Assembly: GCA_023627715.1 (NCBI GenBank)
Contig: JAMAHW010000016.1
Location: forward strand, 62,001-126,000
Length of the DNA: 64,000 nucleotides
Direction of reading: 5' to 3'
Source: Periconia sp. R9002
Taxonomy: Eukaryota; Ascomycota; Dothideomycetes; Pleosporales; Periconiaceae
Part shown: positions 36,801-48,800 of the stretch, one piece after another
Position numbering within the stretch: position 1 is the stretch's first letter
Layout: every line of letters begins with the position of its first letter
Program-made: the position numbers and the translations under genes
Notes under the pieces: model-generated
Seen by the model: the letters and a program-made list of their open reading frames with translations, nothing else
Told to the model about the DNA's origin: nothing
The model's database searches: none

Positions 36801-39800
36801 CCACTACTCAGGAAGTAGACAAAGTAGATGTTGAAGTCGAGCCAGCGCCATCGTCTGAGCCAGCCAAGACGCCTATTGATGATTCAGACCAGAAGACGAC
36901 TTCAAAAAGCAAGAAAAAGAAGAAAGGTAAAAAGTCTGCCACTGAAGCCGAGACATCCGAGTCTACTATTACTACTCCGCCGGTAGAAGAGGACCAAACA
37001 TTGCGAAATACGCCAGCTACAGATGTGCCTTCTACGCTCGAGCCTCCCTCAGAGCTCGATCCGATCACACAAGTCGAGCAGTCTGCTCAAATTGAACCCA
37101 CTGTTTCTGAATCGAGCCCCATCACGCACGAAAATGTTCCTTCTGTAGAGCAAGGACAAGAAGAGGACGATAAAATCACTCTTGTGCTCTCCAAGAAAGA
37201 CAAGAAAAAGGCCAAGAAGGCGAAACAAGCTTCGGTTACTCTCGAGAGCGAGCCCTCCACTTCTGTTGAGCCCCCAAGTGGAAAAATCAAGGAAGAAAAC
37301 GTTTCTACTGAGGATGTATCACCTCAGCCCGCGCCCGAAACTACAGAAGAGCCACCTGCTACGTCGCCTGATGTGCCTCAAAATCTTGCAGAAGAACAAG
37401 TGCAAAAAGATGAAGAAACACCACCTCTGTCAAAGAAGGGTAAGAAGAAGGCCAAGAAAGCAAAACTTGCGTCAGCATTCGAAGAGAGCACATCCCCTCT
37501 TGTTGATGAACCGTCTGTCGATGTTAGTGATTCCAAGGTCGACGAGTTGGGTATTGCGCCCGACGTCCAAGAAGACTCTGTAGAAAAACCAATCTTGCCG
37601 ACCGAGACGCAAGATATACCCGTTGAAGAAACTATCCTTGCGCCATCTCTACCAGAGCTGCCCAGTACCAAGGAAGAGACTAAGCCAGATGAGTCGGCTT
37701 CGCTATCCAAAAAGGACAAGAAAAAGAAGAAGGGTAAGAAAGGCAAGACTGAGGAAAGTGAACCGTCAACTCCAATCACGACTCCCGCAGAAGAAATCCA
37801 AACTGCTCCCTTAGAAGATAGTCCCTTAGAAGACACTCTCTCTGTGCCTCAGATCTCCCAGCAACTCAACGAAGAAGAGAGTGTTTCTCCCGCAGCCCCG
37901 GTTGTTGAAGAGCCCCCCGAGACGCCACAGGAAGATGAGTGGGCACCGATCCCTCCAAAGGGGAAGAAAAAGGGTAAAAAGGGCAAGAGCGTCCCAATCG
38001 TTGACGAGCAACCTTCTACGTCCGCCGAGACAACAACACAAGAGCCTGGAACGACAACTTTGGCTGAACCAAGCGTCTCTGCGCCCTTGGATACCACAGA
38101 ACTCCCGCCGCAACAAGAAGTGTCTGCTGAAAATGCTCAAACGCTCGAAAAGACTATCGTCGAACCCGTAAAAGCTGAAGATGATTCAGCAGCTTTGCCA
38201 ATGTCGAAGAAGGATAGGAAAAAGGCTAAAAAAGCCAAGCAAAATGCTTTGCGCGAGGATGAGCCTTCTGAGCTAATTGATACACCTAATGAGGCAAAAG
38301 AGGCAGTGTCAGACATTCCTTCGGAGACCGCAACTCCTATTCCAGAGGTCCTACCCGATACTAAGCCTTCTGAGTTAATCAATACACCTACCGAGGCGAA
38401 AGAGGCCGTATCGGACATTCCTTCGGAAATCAAAATCCCTGTTCCAGAGGTAGAATCGGCTTCTCCCGCAGTGGACGTGGTCGAGCAGCCTGTCCAGCAA
38501 CAAGTGCAAGACGATGAATGGGCAGGAATGTCAAAGAAGGAAAAGAAAAAGGCCAAGAAAGCAAAGAAAAGCGCCGCCCCCGAGACAGAGCCCTCTGAAC
38601 CCACCGACGCGCCCATAGAGAAGATTGCAGAGCCTGTCATTGAAGAGCAGCCTATCATTCCTACCGAACAGCCTGAGCCAGCGAAGTCTCCGATCGAGGA
38701 TCAACCTGCCGTACCGACCGAATCGACTGAGCCGACGGAGGAAATCGTAACGCCAGCTCTGAGCGAGGAGCCAGCGACTCTCTCTAAGAAGGCGAAGAAG
38801 AAGGCAAAGAAAGGGAAACGTGGGTCTTTGGTTGAAGACCAGCCTTCTTCTCCCCCCGCTGAAGAGCTTACGGATACCCCACTTGCTGAAGAACCAGTTT
38901 CTGTACCTGAAGAACCAGTTTCTGTACCTGAAGAACCAGCCTCCATCTCTGAAGAACCAGTTTCTGTACCTCAAGAACTCACCTCTGTACCCCAAGAGTC
39001 AGAAACTTCACCGCAACAAGATGAAGACCGAAACCCTCCCATCGAGAACGAGTCAGTTGATCCTGCACTTCCTACGCCCTCGTCGCAAGATGTTCCTCTG
39101 GAGACTTCTGAGCAACTATCACCACCTGTTGCGCCTCAAGAAACAACGTCGAAGGAGCCAGATGCCGCGACAGCTAAGAAAGGCAAGAAGAGCAAGAAGG
39201 GTAAAAGTCGAGCATCAATATCTGAAGTGTCTGCGCCTGAACCACAAATCTCTATTCCGGAAGACAATAAGCTACCTACAGAAATCCAGTTTCCGCCGCT
39301 TGACTCGAGTTCTGTTCCTGAAAATATAGCCAGTACTTCAACCGAGCCACCTGTTGACGCTCCCATTACTTCGGTCTCGACACCTGCTGACGAGCCATCT
39401 TCCTTACCCGCGCCCGAAAGTGAAAAGACAAAAGAGATTCTTGCAGATGTGTCAACTGCTCCAATCGCTCCCGAGACTACCGAACTAGAACAGACCAAGG
39501 AGGAGGAGCCAAACCTCAGTTCTTCAAAGAAAAAGAAAAAGGGCAAGAAAGGAAAGCAGGGATCTGTAGTAGAGGAAGCTGATCAAGCGCCCATTGTGTC
39601 AATTCCAGAGTCGTCAGATGCACCCGCTGGTGAGGTCGAAGAGACTGCCGAGCAGCCTGTGTTACTGGAAGAGAACAAGACTAGTGAGATTGTTGCTGAG
39701 TCAACGACTGTTCCTACTGAGCCTGCTGAGCCTGCTCAACCTGAGGAAACCGCTTTGGACGAGTGGGATATCACCTCTACAAAGGGCAAGAAGAAAGGCA

Positions 39801-42800
39801 AGAAAGCCAAAAAGCAAGCCAACTCTACTCCCCCCATCGAAGAGACAACGACGGAAGTTAGCCCGGAACCAACGCAAGAACCGGTCCCTCCTACAAGTGA
39901 AAGTACACAGGTCGAAGACGCTCCAATCGCGGACGAGTGGGCTTCCAGCTTCAAGAATGACAAGACAAAAGGAGAAGAGGCAGATAAAAAGACCGAGCTC
40001 GAGACAACTGCGAAAATACCAACGCCTATCCTTGAGTCGGAAGCCACTACGGAAGTCGGCCCTGTAACCGAATCTGACCCTTCGAAAGATGATGCTCTTC
40101 CAGCCGGCGATAGTGTCCCAATGACCGACTTGCCTCCGCTGGAACAGCAACCAGCTAGCCAAGATGATTGGGCCAACTTCTCTTCCGCAAAAACCAAAAA
40201 GAAGGGCAAGAAGGCGAAAGGGAAAGTATCGGAACCTTCGACGCCGGCGGAAGAGGTTGTTGCAGAAGTCCGACCGGAACCTATTCAAGAGCCAACGCCG
40301 GCGGAAGAGGTTGTTCCAGATGTACAGTCGGAACCTGTTCAAGAGCCAACGCCGTCTACAAACGAGGAGCAAAAGACTGTTGAAGATACGGAGCAACCAA
40401 TTGAGGAGGAGTTTAGCGCTCCTGCGACGAAGAAGGGCAAAAAGAAGGGCAAGAAGGGTAAAAACAAGGAGGTAGAGCCAATTGTACCTGTCTCTGAGGA
40501 CAGTTCGAAGACTCAATCCGATGAGCCCGTTGTCGAGCCCGTTGTCAAGCCTGTTGTCGAACCTGTTGTCGAACCTGTCGTCGAACCTGTCGTTGAGCCT
40601 GTCGTTGAGCCTGTCGTTGAGCCTGTCGTTGAGCCTGTCGTCGAACCTGCCGTCGAACCTGCCGCCGAACCTAGACCTGAACTTCAGCCCGAGTCTAGTG
40701 TCACAGATCAAACTTCTCGAGATCTCAAGGAGAGCACGTCGAAGCCTATCCCCACCGAGGTGCTTTCCAAATCTCCCGAGCCTCCGGTTGAGCTTATACG
40801 AGACGACACTAAGCCTGTGGATGAAGAAGGCCGCGACGTGAAAATCATAGAACCTTCCCATACCGCTTCTACGGTGCCAGAGGAACCCTACGTCGACGAA
40901 TGGGCTTTGCCTCTCAAGAAAAAGAAGGGCAAAAAGAACAAGAAAGCGGAGTCTATAGGCACTGTGGAGAAAGACATCGTTTCCGAACCCACTGGCCAGT
41001 CTTCAGAGACAGTCAGTGAAGTCCCAATATCTGAAAAGGTCACCAAGACGGAGGTCGAACCAGTTCAGGTCGAACAGCCCAGCACGACAACAGAAGAGGT
41101 TAAGGATTTGGAGGTTGCAAGTGGACAACAACAGGATGAAAATGTTGAGGAGCTGGCGACAACTACAAACTCTTCGAAAAAGAAGAAGAAAAACAAAAAG
41201 GATAAACGGAAGTCCGGCACTGCCACACCCCTTGTTGAAGATGTCCCGGCCATTGAATCTCAGCCTCCAGCAACAGGATCCTCGGAACCGGAACCACCTA
41301 TCTCCACAAAGCCAGAAGCAACCATCGAGTCGCAGACTGCCGAAATCGACAAAGAGCCGGAACAAACACCGCAGGAGCCTCTTATACAGGTCGAAGAAAT
41401 CAAAGAGCAGGATACCCCTTCAAAGCCCGAGCTTAGCCGAAAGTTAAGCAAGAAAGAAAAGAGAGCGAAAAAGAAGGGCACATTTTCTTCTTTAGATGAT
41501 GAACCTACCGCCGACGCTGAACCTTCACCTGCCGAGCCAATCTTGAAAGAACTGCCCGTCACCGAGGCCACTGGGGAGCAATCCGCTATCTCTAATGATG
41601 GTCAGACCGTTCAAAATGACCGCTGCATCTCCTCAGACAAACCTCATTCAAATACAGTCGCTGAGGGCGAAGCTTCACTTACGCAAGAAGCGGTTGCACC
41701 AGCCACCGAACCTCCAGCGCTAGAGGAGGCCGCTGAAGATGATTGGGCCCCGAGTGCGAAGAAGGGAAAGAAAAAGAAGGGGAAACGACAATCGGTTGCA
41801 GAAGTCAAATCGGAAGAGGTACAACTTTCAACTGGTACACTCAAAGATGAGACTGGCCAAAAAGACGACACAGTCAATCCCATTCAAGGCTCTCTCGATG
41901 CGAAGCCTGAATCTGATGAACTTGTCCATGAGAACTCGCAACCCGAGCAAAGCAATGCAGAGTCCATTGCGCCTGATGTGTCCCAAAAAGATAGTGCAAT
42001 TCAGCCATCTGCGGATTCGGAAATCCCTCGTGAAGAGCCTGCGTTACCGGAAAAGCCAATTCAAGAGACACCGAAAGAAGCAGAGATCAATGAGTGGGCA
42101 ACTCCAATCAAATCTTCCAAGGACAAGAAAGGAAAGAAGGCAAAGGAAACGACTGCCATACCTGACAGCACAGAAGAGCCTCCTGTGATCGCCCCTTCTC
42201 AGGAAATCGAGCAAGTGGCTGAAATCACACCTACCCCAGCGCCTGCCGAACCTGATTCACAACCGCCCCCTGTCGTTAATGACGATCAAGTAGACGATTG
42301 GGACGTCCCTTCCAACAAGTCAAAGAGAAAAAAGAAGAAAGGCAAGAAGGGGCAGTCTTCGTCGATTCCCGCGACCCCAACGGTAGAGAAAGAGCTTGAA
42401 CTTGTCGAGGAGCCGAAAATCGATATCGATCCTGTGCCACTGACGCAAGACAATGCTATCCCGAACGAGCAGCAACCTTCAGACGTGACGGAGACTGTTG
42501 ATGATAGCAACCCAGTCAGCAAAAACCTAGAGTTGGAACCATCAACTACAGAACCTCCAGTAGAGCCCGTACAAGAAACATCCACAGAGCCATTGTCCCC
42601 GTCCTCAAAAGCGCTACTGGATGAGGTTGCCGACTTCAAGAAGCGATCTGATACCCTTGATCAAGCTCTGGAGGCGCACGGCGAACCAGAACCGACTCCT
42701 TCTTCCGCTGCTGCCCCAACAATGTCCATGTCTGATGTTGTCGGCAAGCTCAGCAAGAAAGATAAGAAAAAGAAGAAGAAGGGGGAAAATGTTGCTGTCG

Positions 42801-45800
42801 ACATGACGAAGTCCACTGAGCCTGTTGCTGAACCGGCTGAATCTGGCGCAAAAAAGGTCGTCGAGCCTACTGTCGAGCCTGTTGTTAAGCCTACTCTCGA
42901 AGCTGCTATTGAACCTGCTGTCGAACCTGTTGTCGAGCCTGTTGCTGAACCTACTGGATCTGGCACAAGAGAGGTCCTCGAGCTTACCGCCGAGCCTTCT
43001 ACTCAAGAGATCATTGAGCCCTCAACCCAGATCACTGAACCCGAGACTGTCTTTTCTGCAGAGCAAACCACAGAGACTGTCCAAGATGAACCTTCTGTGG
43101 TTGAACCGCCTTCACGCAAGTTAAGCAAGAAAGACAAGAAAAAGGGCAAAGTTACGTCGTTCAGCCTGGATGAGCCAATCCAAGAGACAACTTCTATCTC
43201 CCAGGAGGACAAATCCGTCAGCGAGGAAGCTCCTGCGGCCGCTGAGATTGTTGAAGAAGTACAGGACGAAATCAAAGAACCCTTCCTACCTACACGCAAA
43301 CTCAGCAAGAAGGAAAAGAAAAAGGCTGCCAAAGCTGCGCTTAGTTTGAACGAGCCAGTAACAAACGAGTCTACTCCTGTATCGGAACCAGAGGCCATCG
43401 TCGAACCTTCACCCGAAGTCCAAGAGAGCATCGCCGAACCTTCACCCAAAGTCCCAGAGAGCATCGCCGAACCTTCACCCAAAGTCCCAGAGAGCATCGC
43501 CGAAGAAACTTCGCAAGAACCACTTGCTGAGACATTGCCCATCACGCCCGTCCCAGCACCCGTTGAAGAGACCGTCGAACCTGTTCTTTCTCGAAAGCTC
43601 AGCAAGAAAGAGAAGAAGAAGGCAAAGAAGAACAGCGTCTCTTGGGATGAGCCTACCGAGCCTGTAGCAGTTGAACCTGTCAATTCCGAACCCCAGGATA
43701 CTACCTTAACGAAACCTGAGCAAGATATCACTACTGAATCGGTCGTCAAGGAAGAAGTATCACTCGAAGCGCCTACCATCACAGAAGGGGAACCAAACCC
43801 TGTGGTGGTGGAAGAAGCTCCTGTCTTATCACGCAAGCTCAGCAAAAAGGAGAAGAGAAAAGCTAAGAACGCTGCTTTCAGCTTCGATGAGCCGGAACAG
43901 GTTTCAAAGGTTGAGGAGTCTACTTCAGTTGCAGTTGAGGAGCCTACTTCAGTCGCAGTTGAGGAACGTACAATGCAGGTCGAACGCGATGTTGATCAAA
44001 GTAAAGAACAATCTACTTCGGTCGAAAAGCCTATTGAAATTTCTTTGGAAGCACCTCCCACGACGACACAAGAGATCCTCCCAGAAGACTCGCCAGCGCC
44101 GGTGGTACCAGAAGATCCTCCTATTCTCACGCGCAAACTCAGCAAGAAGGAAAGGAAAAAGAAAGCTGACAATACAACATTCGATCTTGATGCTCCAAAT
44201 GTTGAGGAAACCGCTCCTGTTGTCGAGCCTGATGTCCCCGCACAATCTGAGGTCACAGTGGAGGATTCCTGGGCGACCCGGAGCAAGAAAGAGAAAATCA
44301 GGAAGGGGAAGAAGGCTTCAACATTTTCGGAGGATGAGCCTGAGTCAATAAAGAGCGTCCAAGAGCCTTTGCAAATAAAAACCCAGGATGGAGCCACCAA
44401 GGACCTACCTCAAGAATCCGATGATCAAACTTTGGCTACAACCGATCATGTCAAAACACAGGAGCCAGCGGTTTCAACAAGCGACACTGTGGTGACTCAG
44501 CCTGAAGATGAATGGGCCATCCCGACAAAGAAATCGAAGAAAGAGAAACGCAAGTCGAAGAGCACTGGCTTCAGTCTGGAAGATCCTGCACCTACTTCAG
44601 ATGAGCCTGTCAAGCCAATTTCCGAGTCAAGTATAGAACACACTCTTCCAAGCGAATCGAATAGAGGCTTAGATGGTCCTGGGTCTGGAAGTTCCCAACT
44701 GCCCATTGAACCCGAATCCATTGCTTCAAGCAAGTCAAATAAGAAGAAGGGTAAAAAACACAAGCTCGCGGCCATGTTCGAGCCTGATACTCCGGAGGAA
44801 ATCTTACCAGAGAAGACCGAGTCCAAACCTTCCGCAATTGAAGATGTAATGGTAGTTCAAGGTGCGCAGCCAGAGCAAGAGATACGATCAAAGTCGCCCG
44901 AACAAGACATCGACTTTGCTGCAACAGTCGCTGCAGGCTTAGAAGAATCCGGTTTTGACGCAAACCTGGTGTTAAACGATCCAACTTTCCACAGATCAAC
45001 TTCTCCATCGGGGCAGACGCGGGACATTTCTCCTGAAGAGGACATACTCGCCGCCAAAGAGAGCGCAATCAAGTCAAAGTTTGGGAAGCTTTCCCGCTCT
45101 CCATCCCCGACAAACCGCGATGTGGGCCAAGTCAAGAACGAGGAGTCTCAGCCTACTGAAACGCTCACCTCTGATGCAAATAACAGACCTGCTACATTCA
45201 ACCCTCTGGATATTCTCAGCGACCCTACATTTTCGCAACGAAAGACACCACCTGGCGTCCTCGAAGAAGCCGATCCCGACGAGCTCTGGTCGTCGCCGAA
45301 CAAGGGAAAGAAAAACAAGAAGAAGCAACGAGCTTCCACTCTCAACCTTGAACCTGAGAAGAACGAGGAGACCAGTGTTGCCAACGTCGCGGAGCCGGAA
45401 GCAATTGTCAACACACAACAGGAAGAGTCACGAGACGTTACTCAATCCGTTCCAGTTATCGAGCAGGAGCCCGAAGATCTATGGGCGTCTACGACAACTA
45501 GGAAGGGCAAGAAGGCGAAGCAGAACAAGAAGCAGACCCTTTTTGAACAAGAAAAGGACACTTCAGCTGTTACAACTCCAGTAATCCAAGATCCTGTAGC
45601 TGCACCAATTGAGACCCAGGAGCCATTCGATTCGACACCGCGGCATGTTGGTTTTGCGAAGATTGAACAGCCAGTTACCGACCTAGGGCAATCTGAGAAC
45701 GTAGATCTGTCGCACGATCAGCATCAATTGAAAGAGGTCACAGTCACAGAGCCTGGCGAAGATATCTGGGATGTACAACCCAAGAAAAAAGGGAAGAAAG

Positions 45801-48800
45801 GCAAGGGAAAGTTGAAGCGATTTGATACGGAGGAACAGGCGGTGGAATCTGCGTCAGCTGCAGTTACTCCTTTTGAAGAGGATACGAAACAGGCACAAAA
45901 TGAAGAGAAGGACATAGGCGAATCTAAACGGGCAATGGAGGAAGAATGGTCGTCATCAGAGAAAAAGGATAGGAAGGGGAGGAAGAAGGAAAATGTTGAA
46001 GCTGCGGCTCTAGCGGCAGCTGGTGCTGCTGTACTTGGATCTCTCGCCCATTCGAGGGAAGAGCAAAAGAACGATGCGGGTGTTGAAGTTACTGACTTCC
46101 CAACAACTTTTGACGAGAAACCGAAGCCTTTCAACAGCAGGGAAGCAAACGAATACCCCTTCCCTCACGTGGAAACTCCAAAAGAAGAGAAGGTGAATGT
46201 ACAAGAAGAGGGTGATGAATGGGCTTTGCCGTCAAAGAAGAAGGATAAGAAGGGCAAGAAGACCAAGAGGAAGTCGGAGGACGTGGTCGAAAATATGGAC
46301 ACACACGTGTCGCGAGCAGCCATCCCCGAACCAGATGTCGAGATCAATACATATGTGCCAGCACACGAAGGCACAAAACGACATCAGCATCCAACATCAC
46401 CAGAGGCGCAACCAGAAGAAAAACGCGTGCATCTTTCCGATTCTACCTCGAACACATCTGTAGCAATCGAACCGACGTGGTCTTTTGGAGAAGTCCGCGA
46501 CAGCGCAATACACGTGGCAGACTCTCCGGCGGTATCAGCTGCCCCACACTTTTTCGACAACGCAAACGTCCGTGATAGTGGATACCATGATGTAGCTCCT
46601 ACATCGATTCATCACGAATCAGAAAAGTCCCCCGTGGAGTCTCCAGTTAGGGAAAAGCGGCGCTCAAAGCAGCCAGAAACACCTCGCCAATCACGTGCTT
46701 TGTCAGTCGATGATCACGACCGCACGCGGTCACGAAGCCCATCACTTCCAGAATTGCCTGTGCTAGGGGGCGCTGCTGCTATTGTGGCTGCCGCGGCTGC
46801 CGTGACCTCTCCAAATGCAATCGACTCTGCTACCAAGGAGCGGGCTTCGTACTTGTTCGATTCATCACCTTCCACTCGTCAATATGGAGAGTCGCCTTTG
46901 TTTCCAACAGACCGCCGCTCGCAAGACTATGCATCCATCGATTCAACATCATCTCCCTCTAAAGCTCACAAAGATACTTCGCGTCACACCAAATCGCACT
47001 CCGAACCTCGCGAGGAATATACCACGCCTACACGAGACTCAAAGCATAGGAGATTAGAGAGAGAGCAAGTACCACCCTCAAAAGAGCCAAAGGTTAAGGA
47101 GCCCTACCAGTCAATTTTTGGAGATCCAAATGAAAAGAAACAAGAAAAGTCTGCAGCATTATCTACTCCCACTGCGAAGCATGCTCGCACTCCCAGCAGC
47201 GTACTCGGTACAATCAAAGAGAGTAGCCCCGACGACTCTCCTTCACACAAGAAAGGGAGAGATCTCTCCGATGTTGGGGCATCTGAGCATGGAGTGAAGT
47301 CTGCTCGGCGCAGCATCAATACCAAGTCTGTTTCTGAACGGGCAAAGTCACCAGCACCAGTGACACCAACTCCAACAACGCGCAAGGGTGCTACTCCGGC
47401 AGCCGTCGATACTTCAACACCGTCAAAGGATTCTCCCTGGCGCCAGGTCAATGAGAGTGTGGACCGAAGCATGACACTGAGTCCGGTCCGTAAACGATTA
47501 CCGCACAATGACTACTCTCCCACTCCAGATCCGACGAAGCAACGATTAGCAGAGCAACGTTCTCCAAGTGCTACGCTGAGAAGCCCAGATTCAGAGAGGC
47601 CACTCAGTGCGTTGAGCAACAGGTCCACCCACTCCACACATTCTTTGCGAAGAGTTGATCGAAGCAGATCAGGTGACTTGCGATCTGCAGCAAGTCTTGG
47701 CGAGGTCAATGCGGGCGCTAAATCATCTCAGCCCAATCTCGCCGGTATTGCCCTCGCTGCCGGAGCAACCGCAGCCATCGCGGCGGGCATTGCCAGCTCA
47801 TCAAAATACGACCCAGTAAAGGACAAAGGCAAGGGTCGAGCCGATATGGCCGATGTCTATGTAAGTAGATACTTCATTGTGACTCCGTGTGAGATTGACG
47901 CTGACATTTTCTTGCAGGAGGCATGGGGTGAAGCCCAAGGCTCGCCAATGTCACCAACCCGCCCGCCTAGCGTGCGCAAGCGCCAAAGCATGCAGATTCT
48001 CGACATGCAACAACAACTCGAACAACTTGCAGCCCAAAATCGATCTCTCGAGGAAGCTAAAGCTAAAGCTGAGGAGACTTTGCAATCAATCAATTATCAA
48101 CGCGAGGTCGACTCTCAAGTGATATCTGAGTCTGTTGCTGCACGTGACCGGGAGCTTCGCCAGCGCGATATCGACATTGCGCAGCTCCGGGATACTCTAC
48201 AGAACCTTCAAAGAGAGATTGCCAAGCTGACCGAACTCAACAACACTCTCACCGAGGCCAACCGTAACCTTACCAATGATGCCAATCAACGGTACGCGGC
48301 TCTCCAAGCCGAAGGCCAGCAGGCGCACAATCAATGGCAGCAATCACAAAGAGAACTCGAAGAGCTTCGAGCGCAGCATAATCAACTTCAAAGTGGTATG
48401 GAGGCCGCTCTGCGTACAGAAATCGGCATTGCACTTAGCGATCGTGATGCAGAGATCACTCGTCTGAACACTGAACTGGCGAGCGCAAGGGAGAAGGTCA
48501 AATCGTTGCAAAAACAAATCCTTGCCACGAAGAATAACAACGAAAGCTTTCTCACAGTTCGTGACGTGGACTACTTCGATACCGCATGCCAACAACTGTG
48601 CCAGCACGTCCAACAATGGGTGTTGCGATTTTCCAAATTCTCAGATCAGCGAGCATGCCGTCTAACATCCGAGATTGCAGCCGACACCAGGCTGGATGCC
48701 GCAACACGGCAGAAAATCGACACTCGTCTTGACGATGCCATTCTGGATGGCTCTGATGTCGATGCCCTCCTTGCCGATCGAGTCAAGCGAAGAGACGTTT

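Larger units (their letters stand above)
26797..46290 (+). repeat. Degenerate Lys-rich motif array in the leashin middle region
   Basis: By eye I count roughly 55-60 copies of a motif of the form acidic-Asp/Glu-Trp-Ala, three to six residues, then SKK-x-KKK-x-KKxKK, often followed some residues later by SEPSTP. Spacers of about 60-130 residues are rich in Glu, Pro, Ser, Thr and Val. Examples of the front part are EDEWA, DDEWAGMS, VDEWALP and GDEWALPS. A more uniform subfamily beginning RKLSKKEKKKAKK and followed by an S-x-DEP box is clustered at about 43100-44170, with one outlier near 41440. The array runs across the 29124-29203 intron. In Aspergillus the repetitive region acts as a long flexible leash; that this one does too is inference. 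Confidence 0.8.

Noticed and set aside
39701..40861. 386-codon minus-strand frame with Arg/Asp/Asn repeats inside the leashin region, and other long minus-strand frames there
   Set aside because: They mirror the repetitive coding strand; codon bias of repeats such as EPVV removes stops on the other strand. The plus-strand frame is continuous and has conserved ends.
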